Assembly (NCBI RefSeq): GCF_021484805.1
Contig: NZ_CP090557.1
Location: 3,856,001 to 3,920,000 of the forward strand
DNA from: Tellurirhabdus bombi
Lineage (GTDB): Bacteria; Bacteroidota; Bacteroidia; Cytophagales; Spirosomataceae
DNA: 64,000 nucleotides
Direction: 5' to 3'
Part shown: positions 36,502 through 45,836 of the stretch, in pieces
How positions within the stretch are numbered: position 1 is the stretch's first letter
How the letters are laid out: each line of letters starts with the position of its first letter
Notes under the pieces: generated by a model
Database searches by the model: none
What the model saw: the letters and a program-made list of their open reading frames with translations, nothing else
What the model was told of the DNA's origin: nothing
Position numbers and translations under genes: made by a program

Positions 36502-37809
36502 TTACTTGGCTTGCAAATCGACCCGGTAAACTTTTTGCGAGGGAATACGCCACAAAAGCAGCAATCCAACCACAAAAAGCAGCAATAAGGCCAGTACACT
36601 GTTTCGCATGCTGCCCGTAATTTGCTCAATCAGACCATACATAGCGGTTCCAATCACGATGGAGAGCTTTTCGGTTACGTCGTAAAAACTAAAATACGAA
36701 GCTGTATCTTTTGTGGAGGATGGCACCAGTTTGGAATAAGTCGACCGCGACAGCGACTGAATGCCCCCCATCACCAAACCCACCACGGTAGCCAGGGCAT
36801 AAAACTGATTTTCGGAATTAACAAAATAAGCGCCCGTACAGATACCAATCCAGATCAGCACGGCCACCATCAGGGCGTAGGTGTTGCCGAAGCGCTCCGA
36901 CAGCCGCGCAAACAGCACGGCTCCGGGAATGGCAATAAGCTGAATCAGCAGGATGGTGATGATCAGGCTTTGGGCTTTTAATTTCAGCTCGACGCTGCCA
37001 AAAATCGTCGCGATGTACATCACCGTTTGAACCGCCATGTTGTACACAAAAAAGGCCAGCAGAAACCGTTTCAGCAACGTATGGCGGCGCACCTCCGAGA
37101 AAACTTTGCGCAGTTCCCGAAAACCGTTGAAAATCCAGCCACTTTCTAAAGTATCGTTTCGCCGTTGTCCATCGGGCAGGATCCGCAGCGGAATCTGCGC
37201 GAACCCAATCCACCAGATGGCCACCGTCAGAAACGCAATGCGGGAAGCCATGCCGCTGGAAATACCACCGTACCAGTCTGGAAACAGAATCATGGTCAGG
37301 TTAAAAATCATCAACAGCACACTGCCGATATACCCCATAGAAAAGCCGCGCGCGCTAAGCCGGTCAAAACGGTCTTCCGTAGCAATTTCGGGTAAATAGG
37401 AATTATAAAAGACAATGCTGCCGCTCCAGCCGACCAAACTCGCCATGAAGCAAAAAACGGCAAACGTGGTGGTTTCCTGCGTAAAAAAATAAAGCAGTGC
37501 GCAACTGATGGCCCCCAGGTAACAGAAGAAACGCATGAAGCTTTTTTTGCGACCACTGTAATCGGCCACCGCCGTACAGAACGGACTCAGAATGGCGATG
37601 AGCAAGAACGCACTCGAAACGGCATAGGAGAAAAGAACCGAGTTTTTGACGGGAAAGCCCAGAAAATCAATTTCGGGACCACCCGCCGCATTGACGGCCG
37701 TAGCCTCGAAATAAACCGGAAAAATGCTGGAGACAATGACCAGCGAGTGCACTGAATTAGCCCAATCGTAAAGACACCAGGCGTTCAGCACACGGGGGAC
37801 ATTTTTCAT
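36502..37809 (-). CDS. MFS transporter of the UMF1 (Atg22-like) family
   Basis: Inner-membrane protein of 435 residues with about 12 helices. The start MKNVPRVLNAWCLYDWANSVHS is typical of the UMF1/Atg22-like branch (NAWxLYDWANS motif), and SPFCTAVADYSGRKKSFM is the MFS loop 2-3 motif. Bacterial members are often annotated as possible effluxers, but a substrate has rarely been shown, so none is given here. It is a single minus-strand gene upstream of tRNA-Val; readthrough into the tRNA is possible as no terminator was seen between them. Confidence 0.9.
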   Translation of the reverse strand: MKNVPRVLNAWCLYDWANSVHSLVIVSSIFPVYFEATAVNAAGGPEIDFLGFPVKNSVLFSYAVSSAFLLIAILSPFCTAVADYSGRKKSFMRFFCYLGAISCALLYFFTQETTTFAVFCFMASLVGWSGSIVFYNSYLPEIATEDRFDRLSARGFSMGYIGSVLLMIFNLTMILFPDWYGGISSGMASRIAFLTVAIWWIGFAQIPLRILPDGQRRNDTLESGWIFNGFRELRKVFSEVRRHTLLKRFLLAFFVYNMAVQTVMYIATIFGSVELKLKAQSLIITILLIQLIAIPGAVLFARLSERFGNTYALMVAVLIWIGICTGAYFVNSENQFYALATVVGLVMGGIQSLSRSTYSKLVPSSTKDTASYFSFYDVTEKLSIVIGTAMYGLIEQITGSMRNSVLALLLLFVVGLLLLWRIPSQKVYRVDLQAK

Positions 37810-37882
37810 TGAAACGGGGTTAGAAGGATGAGCGGGCGAATATATCCAAGGTTGAGGAATAAAGGCCGAGTATATAAAAAAA

Positions 37883-37911
37883 TCCCGGATGATTTTACAA
37901 TCAATCCGGGA
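37883..37911 (-). terminator. Terminator after the lipocalin-like lipoprotein gene
   Basis: Stem TCCCGGAT (37883-37890) with ATCCGGGA (37904-37911); on the minus strand it is followed by seven T. It lies about 48 bases after the lipoprotein stop. Confidence 0.8.
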
Positions 37912-37958
37912 CTTGGCTCAATTCGTGCCCAAATCAGCTTCTGCGTCTGAAAATAGCG

Positions 37959-38411
37959 TTAAAGGGAGGGCAGAAATTCCATGTTGGCATCCGTAGACAC
38001 CCCGTTCACAGGTACTTTGTTTCTCAAGACCAGCTTGCTATTCGATAGGGAGATAATCTCAAAACGGCCTTTAAACTGGCTTACTTCGATGTCCATAGAC
38101 TTGCCCTCGTCGACCAAATACCAGGTTCCTCCGTTGAGCACCTGCTTGGTGTTGGCATCGGTTGCCCGGACAATATTGTTTTTCTGGAACAAAAACTCCA
38201 TGCCAAAAATCGCTTGCGTCACCAAGTCAAATCGGTTTTGGTTAATAATCGCTCCCTGGGTGTCTGTAATCTGATTTAGCTTCCAGGGGCGTGCCGCTAC
38301 TACTTCTGTCCGGTCGGATGGGCTTATCGGCTCAGGATTATTCTTTTTCTTACAAGATACAACCATGCTCATGGCAACCAACAATAGGGCAAGAAAACTC
38401 AGGCGTTTCAT
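37959..38411 (-). CDS. Small lipoprotein, lipocalin-like
   Basis: Predicted surface or periplasmic lipoprotein of 150 residues from the ATG at 38411: signal MKRLSFLALLLVAMSMVVSC with the lipobox Cys at 20, followed by a Lys/Asn/Pro-rich linker. The rest is a beta-rich domain (PWKLNQITDTQGAII at its start, then GGTWYLVDEGKSMDIEV) similar in outline to the lipocalin-like lipoproteins (DUF4923/DUF5004 type) of Bacteroidota. No ligand is known. It is monocistronic with its own terminator. Confidence 0.8.
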   Translation of the reverse strand: MKRLSFLALLLVAMSMVVSCKKKNNPEPISPSDRTEVVAARPWKLNQITDTQGAIINQNRFDLVTQAIFGMEFLFQKNNIVRATDANTKQVLNGGTWYLVDEGKSMDIEVSQFKGRFEIISLSNSKLVLRNKVPVNGVSTDANMEFLPSL

Positions 38412-38513
38412 AACTGAAGGTGAATATTGATAAAAAGACAACGAAATAGTTTACTAAAATAATGCCAAAAGGTAGGAATATCTGCTTTCTCCACAATTTC
38501 ACCGCCAAATTAG

Positions 38514-38521
38514 TAGTTTTG
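38514..38521 (+). promoter_or_regulatory. -7 box upstream of the T9SS-secreted protein
   Basis: TAGTTTTG, a perfect TAnnTTTG, 16 bases before the ATG at 38538. The -33 region has no good TTTG at the usual spacing, so the promoter may need activation or have a weak upstream element. Confidence 0.5.
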
Positions 38522-38537
38522 GGGGAAATACCTGTCT

Positions 38538-40190
38538 ATGCCGCTTTATCCTCTTAAAAAATGGTCTTTGGCGCGTATGCTATTTTTCACCCTGGCCGTT
38601 TTGCCGGCGCTGGGACAAGAGCAATGCAGCGAACCATTTGTATTTCAACCTGTTAGTACAACGAATTCAATTGGTTGGGATAAATTCCCAGCGTTTAAAC
38701 TGCCTTTTCAGCTGATCTATGGTGGGCCGCGTCTGGGAGAGGCTGCTTTTGCGCCTTTACAACGGGGTTTTAGTCAGTTAACCCGCCTGCGCAATGACGA
38801 AACAAGTGCCAATAAATCACAACAAGCCATTGATTATTACGGCGTTGCCTATGGCTTAAATCAACCTTGGGAGACGCTCGAAAGCCCCTGGGGTAATGAT
38901 ACTGCCTTATACCGGTCCCAGTGGGAAAACTGGCTGAAAGCCCACTCCATTGGCAAGGATACGCTGGGGCGCTGGTTTCCCGGATTTAGTACATTGATGC
39001 TCGATTATGAACGGGTTCTGGAAACCGATCCCCAAATTCTCCGCCTGAAAGCCAATCCACAGACACCCGCTCAATACCGCCAATTGCCAGACACAGATTT
39101 CCTAAAAACATACAAACGGGATATGGTTGACCTGTACGCCGAAGCCATCCGGTTTCTGCGCCAGAAAGGTGATTTTTCCGGTGTTAAGGTAACGGCCTAT
39201 AGCGATGTTCCCGTTCGAAATACGTATTTGAATGTGGTGGGTAATTCCTGGCAGGACTGGACAACCAATTTAACCCGCGTTAATTTTCTGTTTAAAGATT
39301 CCACGGAAACCAAAATTGGCGGGGCCTTCCACGAGCAACTCGATTTTCTTCAGCCATCGATTTATTATTACTACGATTACCCCAATCCGTTAGCGGGTGA
39401 CTATCTGGCTTACCTGCTTTTTCAGGTCGAAGTAAATCGCAACTGGAGTAGCAAACCCGTCCACCCCATCGCCTGGATGCGCTACCACGACTGCTGCGGT
39501 TCTTACCCTAAATTCATCCAGCCGTTCATGGCCGAGGCCAGCGCCATCTTTCCGTTTTTTGCCGGTGCCAAAGGGCTGTGGCTTTGGGAAGAACCCAATT
39601 TTCGGGATGCCGAGCGGCCAATGGCGGCCTACGAGCATTTTATTCATGGCCTGTATCGCCTCTCAACATTCGCGGATATGTTTGAGGGCACGTACGAATT
39701 GGTTGCCGAAACGCCCGCTCCGGAGCTGATGGACAAGCGCCTGCCCGTCTGGCGGGGCGTATTCAAGAACAACAAATTGCTAGTAGCTGCCCAAAATCCT
39801 TACGCCAACGACAACGAGAAAACACCCCTGACCGTCCGCTACAAAAACTGGAGCACGCAGATTACCTTAACCGGCAAAGAAACCTACCTCTGCAAATTTG
39901 ATCTCTCCGTTATTGTCGGCCTGGAGCCTGAATCAACCGCCGGTTTGTCTGTTTCGCCCAATCCGGCTTTTACCCACACGACGATTCAATATACAACAGC
40001 CAACAGCCCAACGGTAGACGTGCAACTCATTAACCTGGCGGGGCAGCTCCTGAAAAGCCAGAAAGTTAGAACCTCTTCGGGGGCTGTGCAGTTAGAATGG
40101 GACATGGCGCCGTTCCCAACCGGGTTGCACATCATCCGCGTTCAGGACGGCCAGAAAACTGCACAGAAAAAACTATTGATTACGCGCTGA
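38538..40190 (+). CDS. T9SS-secreted protein of unknown function with type A sorting domain
   Basis: Exported 550-residue protein. The signal peptide ends near residue 26 (VLPALGQ). The C-terminal 75-80 residues (GLSVSPNPAFTHTTIQY to AQKKLLITR) are a type A T9SS sorting domain, so it should be secreted or surface-attached by the type IX system. The central region (about 30-450) has an alternating alpha/beta character with TLMLDYERVLE, SIYYYYDYPNP and FAGAKGLWLWEEPNF, which looks like a TIM-barrel glycoside-hydrolase-like fold with acidic residues at strand ends (LDYE, WEE). I cannot name a family. It is preceded by a good -7 box; the next gene starts 57 bases downstream. Confidence 0.8.
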   Translation: MPLYPLKKWSLARMLFFTLAVLPALGQEQCSEPFVFQPVSTTNSIGWDKFPAFKLPFQLIYGGPRLGEAAFAPLQRGFSQLTRLRNDETSANKSQQAIDYYGVAYGLNQPWETLESPWGNDTALYRSQWENWLKAHSIGKDTLGRWFPGFSTLMLDYERVLETDPQILRLKANPQTPAQYRQLPDTDFLKTYKRDMVDLYAEAIRFLRQKGDFSGVKVTAYSDVPVRNTYLNVVGNSWQDWTTNLTRVNFLFKDSTETKIGGAFHEQLDFLQPSIYYYYDYPNPLAGDYLAYLLFQVEVNRNWSSKPVHPIAWMRYHDCCGSYPKFIQPFMAEASAIFPFFAGAKGLWLWEEPNFRDAERPMAAYEHFIHGLYRLSTFADMFEGTYELVAETPAPELMDKRLPVWRGVFKNNKLLVAAQNPYANDNEKTPLTVRYKNWSTQITLTGKETYLCKFDLSVIVGLEPESTAGLSVSPNPAFTHTTIQYTTANSPTVDVQLINLAGQLLKSQKVRTSSGAVQLEWDMAPFPTGLHIIRVQDGQKTAQKKLLITR

Positions 40191-40247
40191 TTCATTCACT
40201 ACTGCTTCTATGCGGCTGGTCGAAAATCGGCACAGCGATCTACTATT

Positions 40248-42266
40248 ATGTCAAATCGTCTTAGTCAGGAAAGCAGTCCTTATTTGCTGCAACACGCCCA
40301 TAATCCCGTCGATTGGTTTCCCTGGGGGCAAGAAGCTCTTCAGAAAGCCGTCGACGAAAACAAGCCTATTCTGGTCAGTATTGGCTATTCCGCCTGCCAC
40401 TGGTGCCACGTCATGGAGCGGGAATCGTTCGAGAAAGAACAGGTAGCCGAGGTCATGAACCAGCACTTTGTCTGCATCAAAGTAGACCGGGAAGAACGCC
40501 CCGATGTCGATGCCATTTACATGGAATCGGTGCAGGCCATGGGTGTGCAGGGTGGCTGGCCCCTGAACGTTTTTCTGATGCCCGATGCCAAACCTTTTTA
40601 CGGGGTTACTTACGTTCCACCCCGGAACTGGATTCAGTTGCTCAACAGTATTCATAATGCTTTTACGGACCAGAATGAGCAATTAGCGGAGTCGGCGGAA
40701 AGCTTTGCGCGGCACCTGAACATGAGCGTAACCGAACAGTATTACCTCAAAGACGACGCGCCGGTTTACACACAGGAACTGCTGGATGGGATGTTTGTTA
40801 AACTCCAGCAATCGTTCGATGCCGAAAAAGGCGGCCCCCAGCGAGCGCCCAAATTCCCGATGCCCAGCATTTATTCGTTTCTTCTGCGGTATTATCACCT
40901 GACCCAAAAAGAGGAAGCGCTTCAGCACATTCGGCTGACGCTCGACCGCATGGCGTTGGGTGGGATTTATGACCAGTTGGGAGGCGGGTTTGCGCGGTAT
41001 TCAGTGGACGACGAATGGTTTGCCCCCCATTTTGAGAAGATGTTGTACGACAACGGGCAGCTTCTCACGCTGTATTCGGAAGCCTATAGCCTGACAAAAA
41101 GCGAGTTATACCGCAAGACCATTTTTCAAACCATTGCCTTTTTGCAACGGGAGTTAACCAGTCCTGAAGGGGGCTTTTACTCTGCGCTAGATGCTGACAG
41201 CGAGGGCGAAGAAGGTAAATTTTATACCTGGACCATGCCTGAGCTTCAGCAGATTCTGGGTAATGACTTCCTCTGGTTTGCAGCTTTTTACGGAATAACA
41301 GAGGCAGGCAACTGGGAACACGGACGCAACATTCTGCACCGTAGCGAGGAAAACGCTGATTTTCCGGCAAACTGGAATTTTACGCCCGAACAGTTTCAGC
41401 AAAAGCTAGAGACAGCCCACTACCAACTAATGGCCGAGCGCGACAAACGAATCCGGCCCGGTCTGGACGACAAGATTCTGTGCTCCTGGAACGGTCTGAT
41501 GCTGAAAGGATTGGTGACGGCCTACCGGGTATTTGGGGAGTCTTCTTTTTTAACCTTGGCTCAACGGAACGCGCAGTTTTTATTAGCCGGTATGACCGAT
41601 CCGCAGACCGGGCGACTCTGGCATTCTTACAAAAATGGCAAAGCCACCATTACGGCTTACCTGGAAGATTACGCCGCCGTCATCGATGGGTATTTAGCTT
41701 TGTATCAGGCTACCTTCGACGAAAGCTGGCTGACCGAAGCCGACCGGCTCGCCCGTTACACGCTGGATCACTTCTGGGACGCCGAAGATCGCCTGTTCTT
41801 TTTCACGGATAATTCCGGGGAGGCCCTGATTGCCCGCAAGAAAGAGGTTTTCGATAACGTCATTCCGGCCTCCAATTCTATGATGGCGCATAATCTGTAC
41901 GTATTGAGCCTGCTGCTCGACCGGCCAGAATATAGCGAGCGAGTAGAAGAGATGCTAGGCCGCGCTCTGCCCCTTTTGGCCCAAAACGCCGATTACCTCA
42001 CCAACTGGGCTGCCCTTTACGCGTTGCGGGTACAGCCGACCGCCGAAATTGCCGTTGTTGGGCCAGATGCTCAGGCGCTCCGGCAGGAGCTTGATCAGCG
42101 CTTTTACCCCAATAAAGTCCTGGCGGGTACCGAAACAGAAAGCACCTTACCCCTGCTCGAACAACGCACGACCATCGACGGCAAAACGGCCATTTATGTG
42201 TGTTACAACCGGACCTGCCAACTGCCCGTCACCGACGTTGAGGCGGCTCTGGCCAGTCTGCTTTAA
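40248..42266 (+). CDS. Thioredoxin-domain protein of the YyaL/SPATA20 family (DUF255)
   Basis: A 672-residue cytoplasmic protein made of an N-terminal thioredoxin-like domain and a long (alpha/alpha)6-barrel-like domain. The opening [25 protein letters not shown] is the family signature, with the redox motif [13 protein letters not shown] (about 44-56) and [13 protein letters not shown]. The C-terminal half ([28 protein letters not shown]) resembles N-acyl-glucosamine 2-epimerase/cellobiose epimerase folds. Its biochemical role is not established. No signal peptide. Convergent with yjbQ, 12 bases apart. Confidence 0.93.
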   Translation: MSNRLSQESSPYLLQHAHNPVDWFPWGQEALQKAVDENKPILVSIGYSACHWCHVMERESFEKEQVAEVMNQHFVCIKVDREERPDVDAIYMESVQAMGVQGGWPLNVFLMPDAKPFYGVTYVPPRNWIQLLNSIHNAFTDQNEQLAESAESFARHLNMSVTEQYYLKDDAPVYTQELLDGMFVKLQQSFDAEKGGPQRAPKFPMPSIYSFLLRYYHLTQKEEALQHIRLTLDRMALGGIYDQLGGGFARYSVDDEWFAPHFEKMLYDNGQLLTLYSEAYSLTKSELYRKTIFQTIAFLQRELTSPEGGFYSALDADSEGEEGKFYTWTMPELQQILGNDFLWFAAFYGITEAGNWEHGRNILHRSEENADFPANWNFTPEQFQQKLETAHYQLMAERDKRIRPGLDDKILCSWNGLMLKGLVTAYRVFGESSFLTLAQRNAQFLLAGMTDPQTGRLWHSYKNGKATITAYLEDYAAVIDGYLALYQATFDESWLTEADRLARYTLDHFWDAEDRLFFFTDNSGEALIARKKEVFDNVIPASNSMMAHNLYVLSLLLDRPEYSERVEEMLGRALPLLAQNADYLTNWAALYALRVQPTAEIAVVGPDAQALRQELDQRFYPNKVLAGTETESTLPLLEQRTTIDGKTAIYVCYNRTCQLPVTDVEAALASLL

Positions 42267-42278
42267 CGAGCTTTGCTT

Positions 42279-42716
42279 TTATTTGGGCCGGGTAATTTCG
42301 CCGGATGCGGTCACGACTAGCGTCCGGCGGCCACCCTGGTTGCGGTGTTCACAGAGGTAGATTCCCTGCCAGGTGCCCAGGTTTAGCCGTCCATTGGTAA
42401 TCGGAATACTCACGGAACTGCCTAAAAGTGATGCTTTTATATGAGCCGGCATGTCGTCGGAGCCTTCGTAGTCGTGCTTATAATAGGGTTCGTTTTCGCG
42501 TACGGCGCGGTTAAAATAGCTTTCGAAATCCTCCCGCACAGTGGGGTCCGCGTTTTCGTTGATGGTTAAGCTGGCCGATGTATGTTGAATAAATACATGC
42601 AGTAATCCAACGCGGATTTGGCGAATTTCTGCAAATTCGCGTTCCACAATCGGGGTAATCAAGTGAAAGCCGCGCGAATAAGCGGGCAATTGAAAAGTCT
42701 TCTGAAAATAAGACAT
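42279..42716 (-). CDS. YjbQ-family protein (UPF0047, secondary thiamine-phosphate synthase type)
   Basis: Small cytoplasmic protein of 145 residues. It has the UPF0047 signature IQHTSASLTINENADPTVREDFE and the C-terminal NLGTWQGIYLCEHRNQGGRRTLVVTASGE, with the conserved His and Glu residues. Homologues have been reported to have weak thiamine-phosphate synthase activity; the true role is uncertain. Divergent from the creatininase gene with 63 bases between starts. Confidence 0.92.
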   Translation of the reverse strand: MSYFQKTFQLPAYSRGFHLITPIVEREFAEIRQIRVGLLHVFIQHTSASLTINENADPTVREDFESYFNRAVRENEPYYKHDYEGSDDMPAHIKASLLGSSVSIPITNGRLNLGTWQGIYLCEHRNQGGRRTLVVTASGEITRPK

Positions 42717-42779
42717 GGTATTCTAAAGCGTTAATTCTTTAAACTTGTCAATCTTTTTTAACCAATATTGTTTAGTCTG

Positions 42780-43544
42780 ATGCGTCCCTACATCCTCGCC
42801 GAAACCAACTGGAAACAAATCCAGGAAACCCGCTTTGACCTGGCCATTTTGCCGTGGGGGGCTACCGAAGCCCATAATTACCACATGCCTTACGCGACGG
42901 ATGTGATCGAAGCGGACACAATCTCTGCCGAAGCCGCCCGACTTGCCTGGGAACAAGGCGCCAAAGTGATTGTTTTACCTACGATTCCATTTGGGGTAAA
43001 TACGGGCCAGACCGATATTTTGCTGGATATCAACATGCATCCCAGCACCCAACTGGCCGTCCTGAATGACATTGTGGAGGTACTGAACCGGCAAGGTATT
43101 CACAAATTGCTGATTCTGAATAGTCACGGCGGAAACGATTTTCGGACGATGCTGCGCGAACTCGGCGTTCGTTACCCCAACATGCTCCTCTCTAGTTGCT
43201 CCTGGTTTCAGACGCTGGACAAAAGCAAGTACTTCGACGAGCCTAAAGGCGATCATGCCGATGAGATGGAAACCAGCTTACTCCTCCATTTGCGCCCCGA
43301 TCTGGTCACTCCGCTGGATGAAGCCGGTGATGGCATAGCCAAAAAATGGAAAGTGCAGGGCTTCCGCGAAGGCTGGGCGTGGGCCGAACGGAAATGGTCG
43401 CAGGTGACCGAAGACACCGGAATTGGAAACCCCAAAAAAGCTACCGCCGAAAAAGGGAAACGCTATTTTGAGGATGTCACGCAGAAAATTAGCGGCTTAC
43501 TCGTCGAGTTAGCGGCGGCCGATCTAAACAATTTATACGAATGA
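42780..43544 (+). CDS. Creatininase-family amidohydrolase
   Basis: Metal-dependent hydrolase of the creatininase fold, 254 residues from ATG 42780. Metal ligands are visible: Glu and His in LPWGATEAHNYHMPYATDV, Asp and His near NTGQTDILLDINMHPST, His in LILNSHGGNDF, and Glu in DHADEMETSLLL. The family includes creatinine amidohydrolase, mycofactocin MftE and FAPy deformylase; without further genes the substrate cannot be said. A TTG start at 42768 is less likely. It is followed by a tetranucleotide array rather than a terminator. Confidence 0.88.
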   Translation: MRPYILAETNWKQIQETRFDLAILPWGATEAHNYHMPYATDVIEADTISAEAARLAWEQGAKVIVLPTIPFGVNTGQTDILLDINMHPSTQLAVLNDIVEVLNRQGIHKLLILNSHGGNDFRTMLRELGVRYPNMLLSSCSWFQTLDKSKYFDEPKGDHADEMETSLLLHLRPDLVTPLDEAGDGIAKKWKVQGFREGWAWAERKWSQVTEDTGIGNPKKATAEKGKRYFEDVTQKISGLLVELAAADLNNLYE

Positions 43545-43667
43545 GCGATTGATTGAATGAGCGAATACTTAGTCGATTTTCAGCACTTTAACTTACCTTA
43601 TGGGATAAATACACTGAAATTCAATTCTTTATTCACTCATTCTCTCATTTATTCATTCACTCATTTG
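43539..43667. repeat. Inverted pair of degenerate GANN tetranucleotide arrays (locus 1)
   Basis: At 43539-43566 the plus strand is an unbroken run of seven GANN tetramers (GAAT GAGC GATT GATT then GAAT GAGC GAAT). At about 43617-43667 the same kind of repeat runs on the other strand (minus: ATGA GTGA ATGA ATAA ATGA GAGA ATGA GTGA). About 50 bases containing CTTATG lie between. The first array begins inside the last codons of the creatininase gene. The opposite arms are only partly complementary. Confidence 0.7.
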
Positions 43668-43676
43668 CCTAAAAGC

Positions 43677-44105
43677 ATGCCGTCTATTCTGCTCATGTTT
43701 TTTCTGCTGTTGGCCAGTACCACGCTGGCTACGGCGCAAAAGGTAGCCAATTACGCCTACGGAGAACCGGGTAGCCAGGCCTACGAGTCACTTTCATTCT
43801 GGACAGATGGCACAAAACGCACCGACATTATTTATACCTACGGCAGCGACCGGAAAGAAGTAAAACTTCGGTATGGGGGCAAGCAGGGAACGGGCTTTAA
43901 ACTGCTGTTTCCGAATCAGCACGTGCTGGTGGTAATGCCCAAAGGCAACCGCCTCCACGTGTCCGACCCCAGGCGTCCATCCGCCAAATCGTTTGCCTGG
44001 CAGTACGAAGGGCCAGTCGATGGTGTCGGTACGTTTTGTCGCCCGTGTGCCCAGTCAGAAAGCGAAGCAATTCAGTTGATTCGAACGTATTTCGTAAACC
44101 GATAA
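43677..44105 (+). CDS. Secreted protein of unknown function
   Basis: From the ATG at 43677 this is a 142-residue exported protein with signal peptide MPSILLMFFLLLASTTLATAQ. The mature part is mostly beta (DIIYTYGSDRKEVKLRYGG, KLLFPNQHVLVVMPKGNRLHV) with two Cys close together in TFCRPCAQS, which could bind metal or form a disulfide. The longer frame from 43557 would translate the tetranucleotide array and lacks a signal at its start, so it is rejected. No family is recognised. Confidence 0.72.
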   Translation: MPSILLMFFLLLASTTLATAQKVANYAYGEPGSQAYESLSFWTDGTKRTDIIYTYGSDRKEVKLRYGGKQGTGFKLLFPNQHVLVVMPKGNRLHVSDPRRPSAKSFAWQYEGPVDGVGTFCRPCAQSESEAIQLIRTYFVNR

Positions 44106-44220
44106 CGGACGTTTTTTGGGTTATTTACTGGCCCTCACGATGCTTACCGCTTCAGTGCTGTTGATTTATTCCGGGCGATTCACGCGTAATACGGGCGACG
44201 CCATTCGTGTCAGCCAGTAG

Positions 44221-44811
44221 TTACCTAATCCGGTCGGGGTTTTCTCCGGCGAATGCAGCCCAGCCACCTTTTTTACTTTTCTTGCTGCTCGTGGTTTTCG
44301 GTGCGCCAGGGAGGGCATTTTCGTGGAAATGGTGACAGATCGCAATAGCCAGGGCGTCGGTGGCATCAAAAAAGGCGGACTCAATCTCGACTTGCAGCAA
44401 GTGCCCTACCATGTGCGCCACCTGTTCTTTTGACGCGTTGCCATTTCCGGTTACCGACTGTTTTATTTTCCGGGGGGCGTACTCCACAATGGGAATGCCC
44501 CGCGAAAGTGCCGCCGCCATCACAATGCCCTGAGCCCGCCCCAGTTTAAGCATCGCCTGAATGTTTTTCCCAAAAAATGGATCTTCAATGGACATTTCAT
44601 CGGGAGAAAATTGATCGATCAGTTGCAGCGTGCGGCTATAAAGTTTCTCTAGTTTTAGCTGGTAGGTGCTATATTTGCTCAGGTGAATAACGCCGCATTC
44701 GAGCATTTTCATTTGCCTGTTCTGCACCATAATGACGCCGTAGCCCGCCACCATTGTACCGGGATCGACACCAAGAATGATTTTTTCGGCAGGAACAAGG
44801 GGTGTTTTCAT
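44221..44811 (-). CDS. ruvC: Holliday junction resolvase RuvC
   Basis: Endonuclease that cuts Holliday junctions at the end of homologous recombination, working with RuvAB. The RNase H-like catalytic acids are visible: Asp in ILGVDPGTMVAGYG, Glu in MSIEDPFFGKN, and the final pair in DATDALAIAICH. About 196 residues from the ATG at 44811, normal size plus a short basic tail (TSSKKSKKGG). A longer frame from a TTG at 44850 is unlikely. Divergent from the membrane protein gene at 44845 with 33 bases between; ruvA and ruvB are not in the window. Confidence 0.94.
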   Translation of the reverse strand: MKTPLVPAEKIILGVDPGTMVAGYGVIMVQNRQMKMLECGVIHLSKYSTYQLKLEKLYSRTLQLIDQFSPDEMSIEDPFFGKNIQAMLKLGRAQGIVMAAALSRGIPIVEYAPRKIKQSVTGNGNASKEQVAHMVGHLLQVEIESAFFDATDALAIAICHHFHENALPGAPKTTSSKKSKKGGWAAFAGENPDRIR

Positions 44812-44844
44812 AAGTGTTCGGTCGTACGGCGTTGTCAAGTTTTT

Positions 44845-45834
44845 ATGCAAGATAAGGAGTTCTATTCGCTACCAACCCATAAACGGTCTCAAAAAATCAT
44901 TTTTTGGGTTAAAATTGCCATATTAACCGGCGTCGTTGGCTTTGTGGCCTATACGTTTCATCGCCAGCAACACGACTGGCGTTCGGTTTTGACGTATTGG
45001 CAACGGGCAAACTGGGCCAGTTTTTCAGGCGTGGCGCTTTTGCTGCTCATTCCGCTGAACTGGGCGCTGGAAGCGCGCAAGTGGCAAATTCTGGCGCAGC
45101 GGGTTGCCCGCATTTCTTTTTGGGAAGCCTACCAGGGCGTTTTGGCGGGTCTGTCAATGAGCTTCGCCCTGCCCTCCCAGGTGGGCGACACGGCCGGGCG
45201 GTTGCTTTCCCTGCGTACGGCTCGCCGCTGGGAAGGGCTTGGTGCCTCCCTGGTAGCCGGCGGAATGCAGTTTTACGTGGCTTTATTTTTTGGTTTTCTA
45301 AGCCTGCTTATCCTGCGATTAGACGCCACGGCACCTACTTCCAACGCGCTTTTTCGTTATTTATTCTGGCCTTTGCTGGGGCTGCTTGCTTTGGGCTTGC
45401 TGGTCGCTTCGTTCCGAAAGCGATTGGCGACGTCGGCTCCCCGCTGGCTAAAACCCTACGAAAAATACTGGTCCGTGGCGGCTTACTACACCTCGGCGGA
45501 GCTGATTCATGCCTTTCTGATTGCCTCGCTTCGTCACCTGACCTTTACGGTGCAGTTTGCGCTTGCCCTGCAACTTTTTGGCATTGAGCTTTCTTTTCGC
45601 GATATGTTTTCTGGCATTGGGTTGGTTTATCTGGGCAAAACAATCATTCCGGCGTTTAATCTGCTCAGCGATTTAGGAGTTCGGGAAGCAGCCTCTCTGT
45701 TCGTGTTCAGCCAGTGGGCGGTTCCGGCTCCGCAGGTTCTGTCGGCCACCCTAACCCTCTGGCTCATCAACGTCCTGATTCCCGTTCTGGTGGGCCTGAT
45801 CGGGGTTTGGAAACTTAAACCCACCAACGCCTGA
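44845..45834 (+). CDS. Integral membrane protein of the lysylphosphatidylglycerol synthase TM (UPF0104) family
   Basis: Polytopic inner-membrane protein, 329 residues from the ATG at 44845, with about eight helices: the first at IIFWVKIAILTGVVGFVAY, others through to LTLWLINVLIPVLVGLIGVW. The segments WALEARKWQILA, LSFALPSQVGDTAGR and GLVYLGKTIIPAFNLLSDLGVREA are typical of this flippase-like family. The catalytic soluble domain of MprF is missing, so it is not itself an aminoacyl-PG synthase. The 54 codons in frame upstream lie antisense to ruvC and are rejected. It starts a run with a glycosyltransferase (2-base gap), suggesting a role in envelope glycan or lipid handling. Confidence 0.88.
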   Translation: MQDKEFYSLPTHKRSQKIIFWVKIAILTGVVGFVAYTFHRQQHDWRSVLTYWQRANWASFSGVALLLLIPLNWALEARKWQILAQRVARISFWEAYQGVLAGLSMSFALPSQVGDTAGRLLSLRTARRWEGLGASLVAGGMQFYVALFFGFLSLLILRLDATAPTSNALFRYLFWPLLGLLALGLLVASFRKRLATSAPRWLKPYEKYWSVAAYYTSAELIHAFLIASLRHLTFTVQFALALQLFGIELSFRDMFSGIGLVYLGKTIIPAFNLLSDLGVREAASLFVFSQWAVPAPQVLSATLTLWLINVLIPVLVGLIGVWKLKPTNA

Positions 45835-45836
45835 GT

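Noticed and set aside
36351-36629. 92-codon minus-strand frame
   Set aside because: Runs through the tRNA-Val gene and the UMF1 gene.
43557-43676. Longer start of the secreted protein at 43677
   Set aside because: It would translate the GANN array and put the signal peptide 40 residues inside the protein.
44683-44844. 54-codon N-terminal extension of the UPF0104 protein
   Set aside because: It is antisense to ruvC and precedes a good ATG; the sequence is rich in His and Cys and unlike a membrane protein start.
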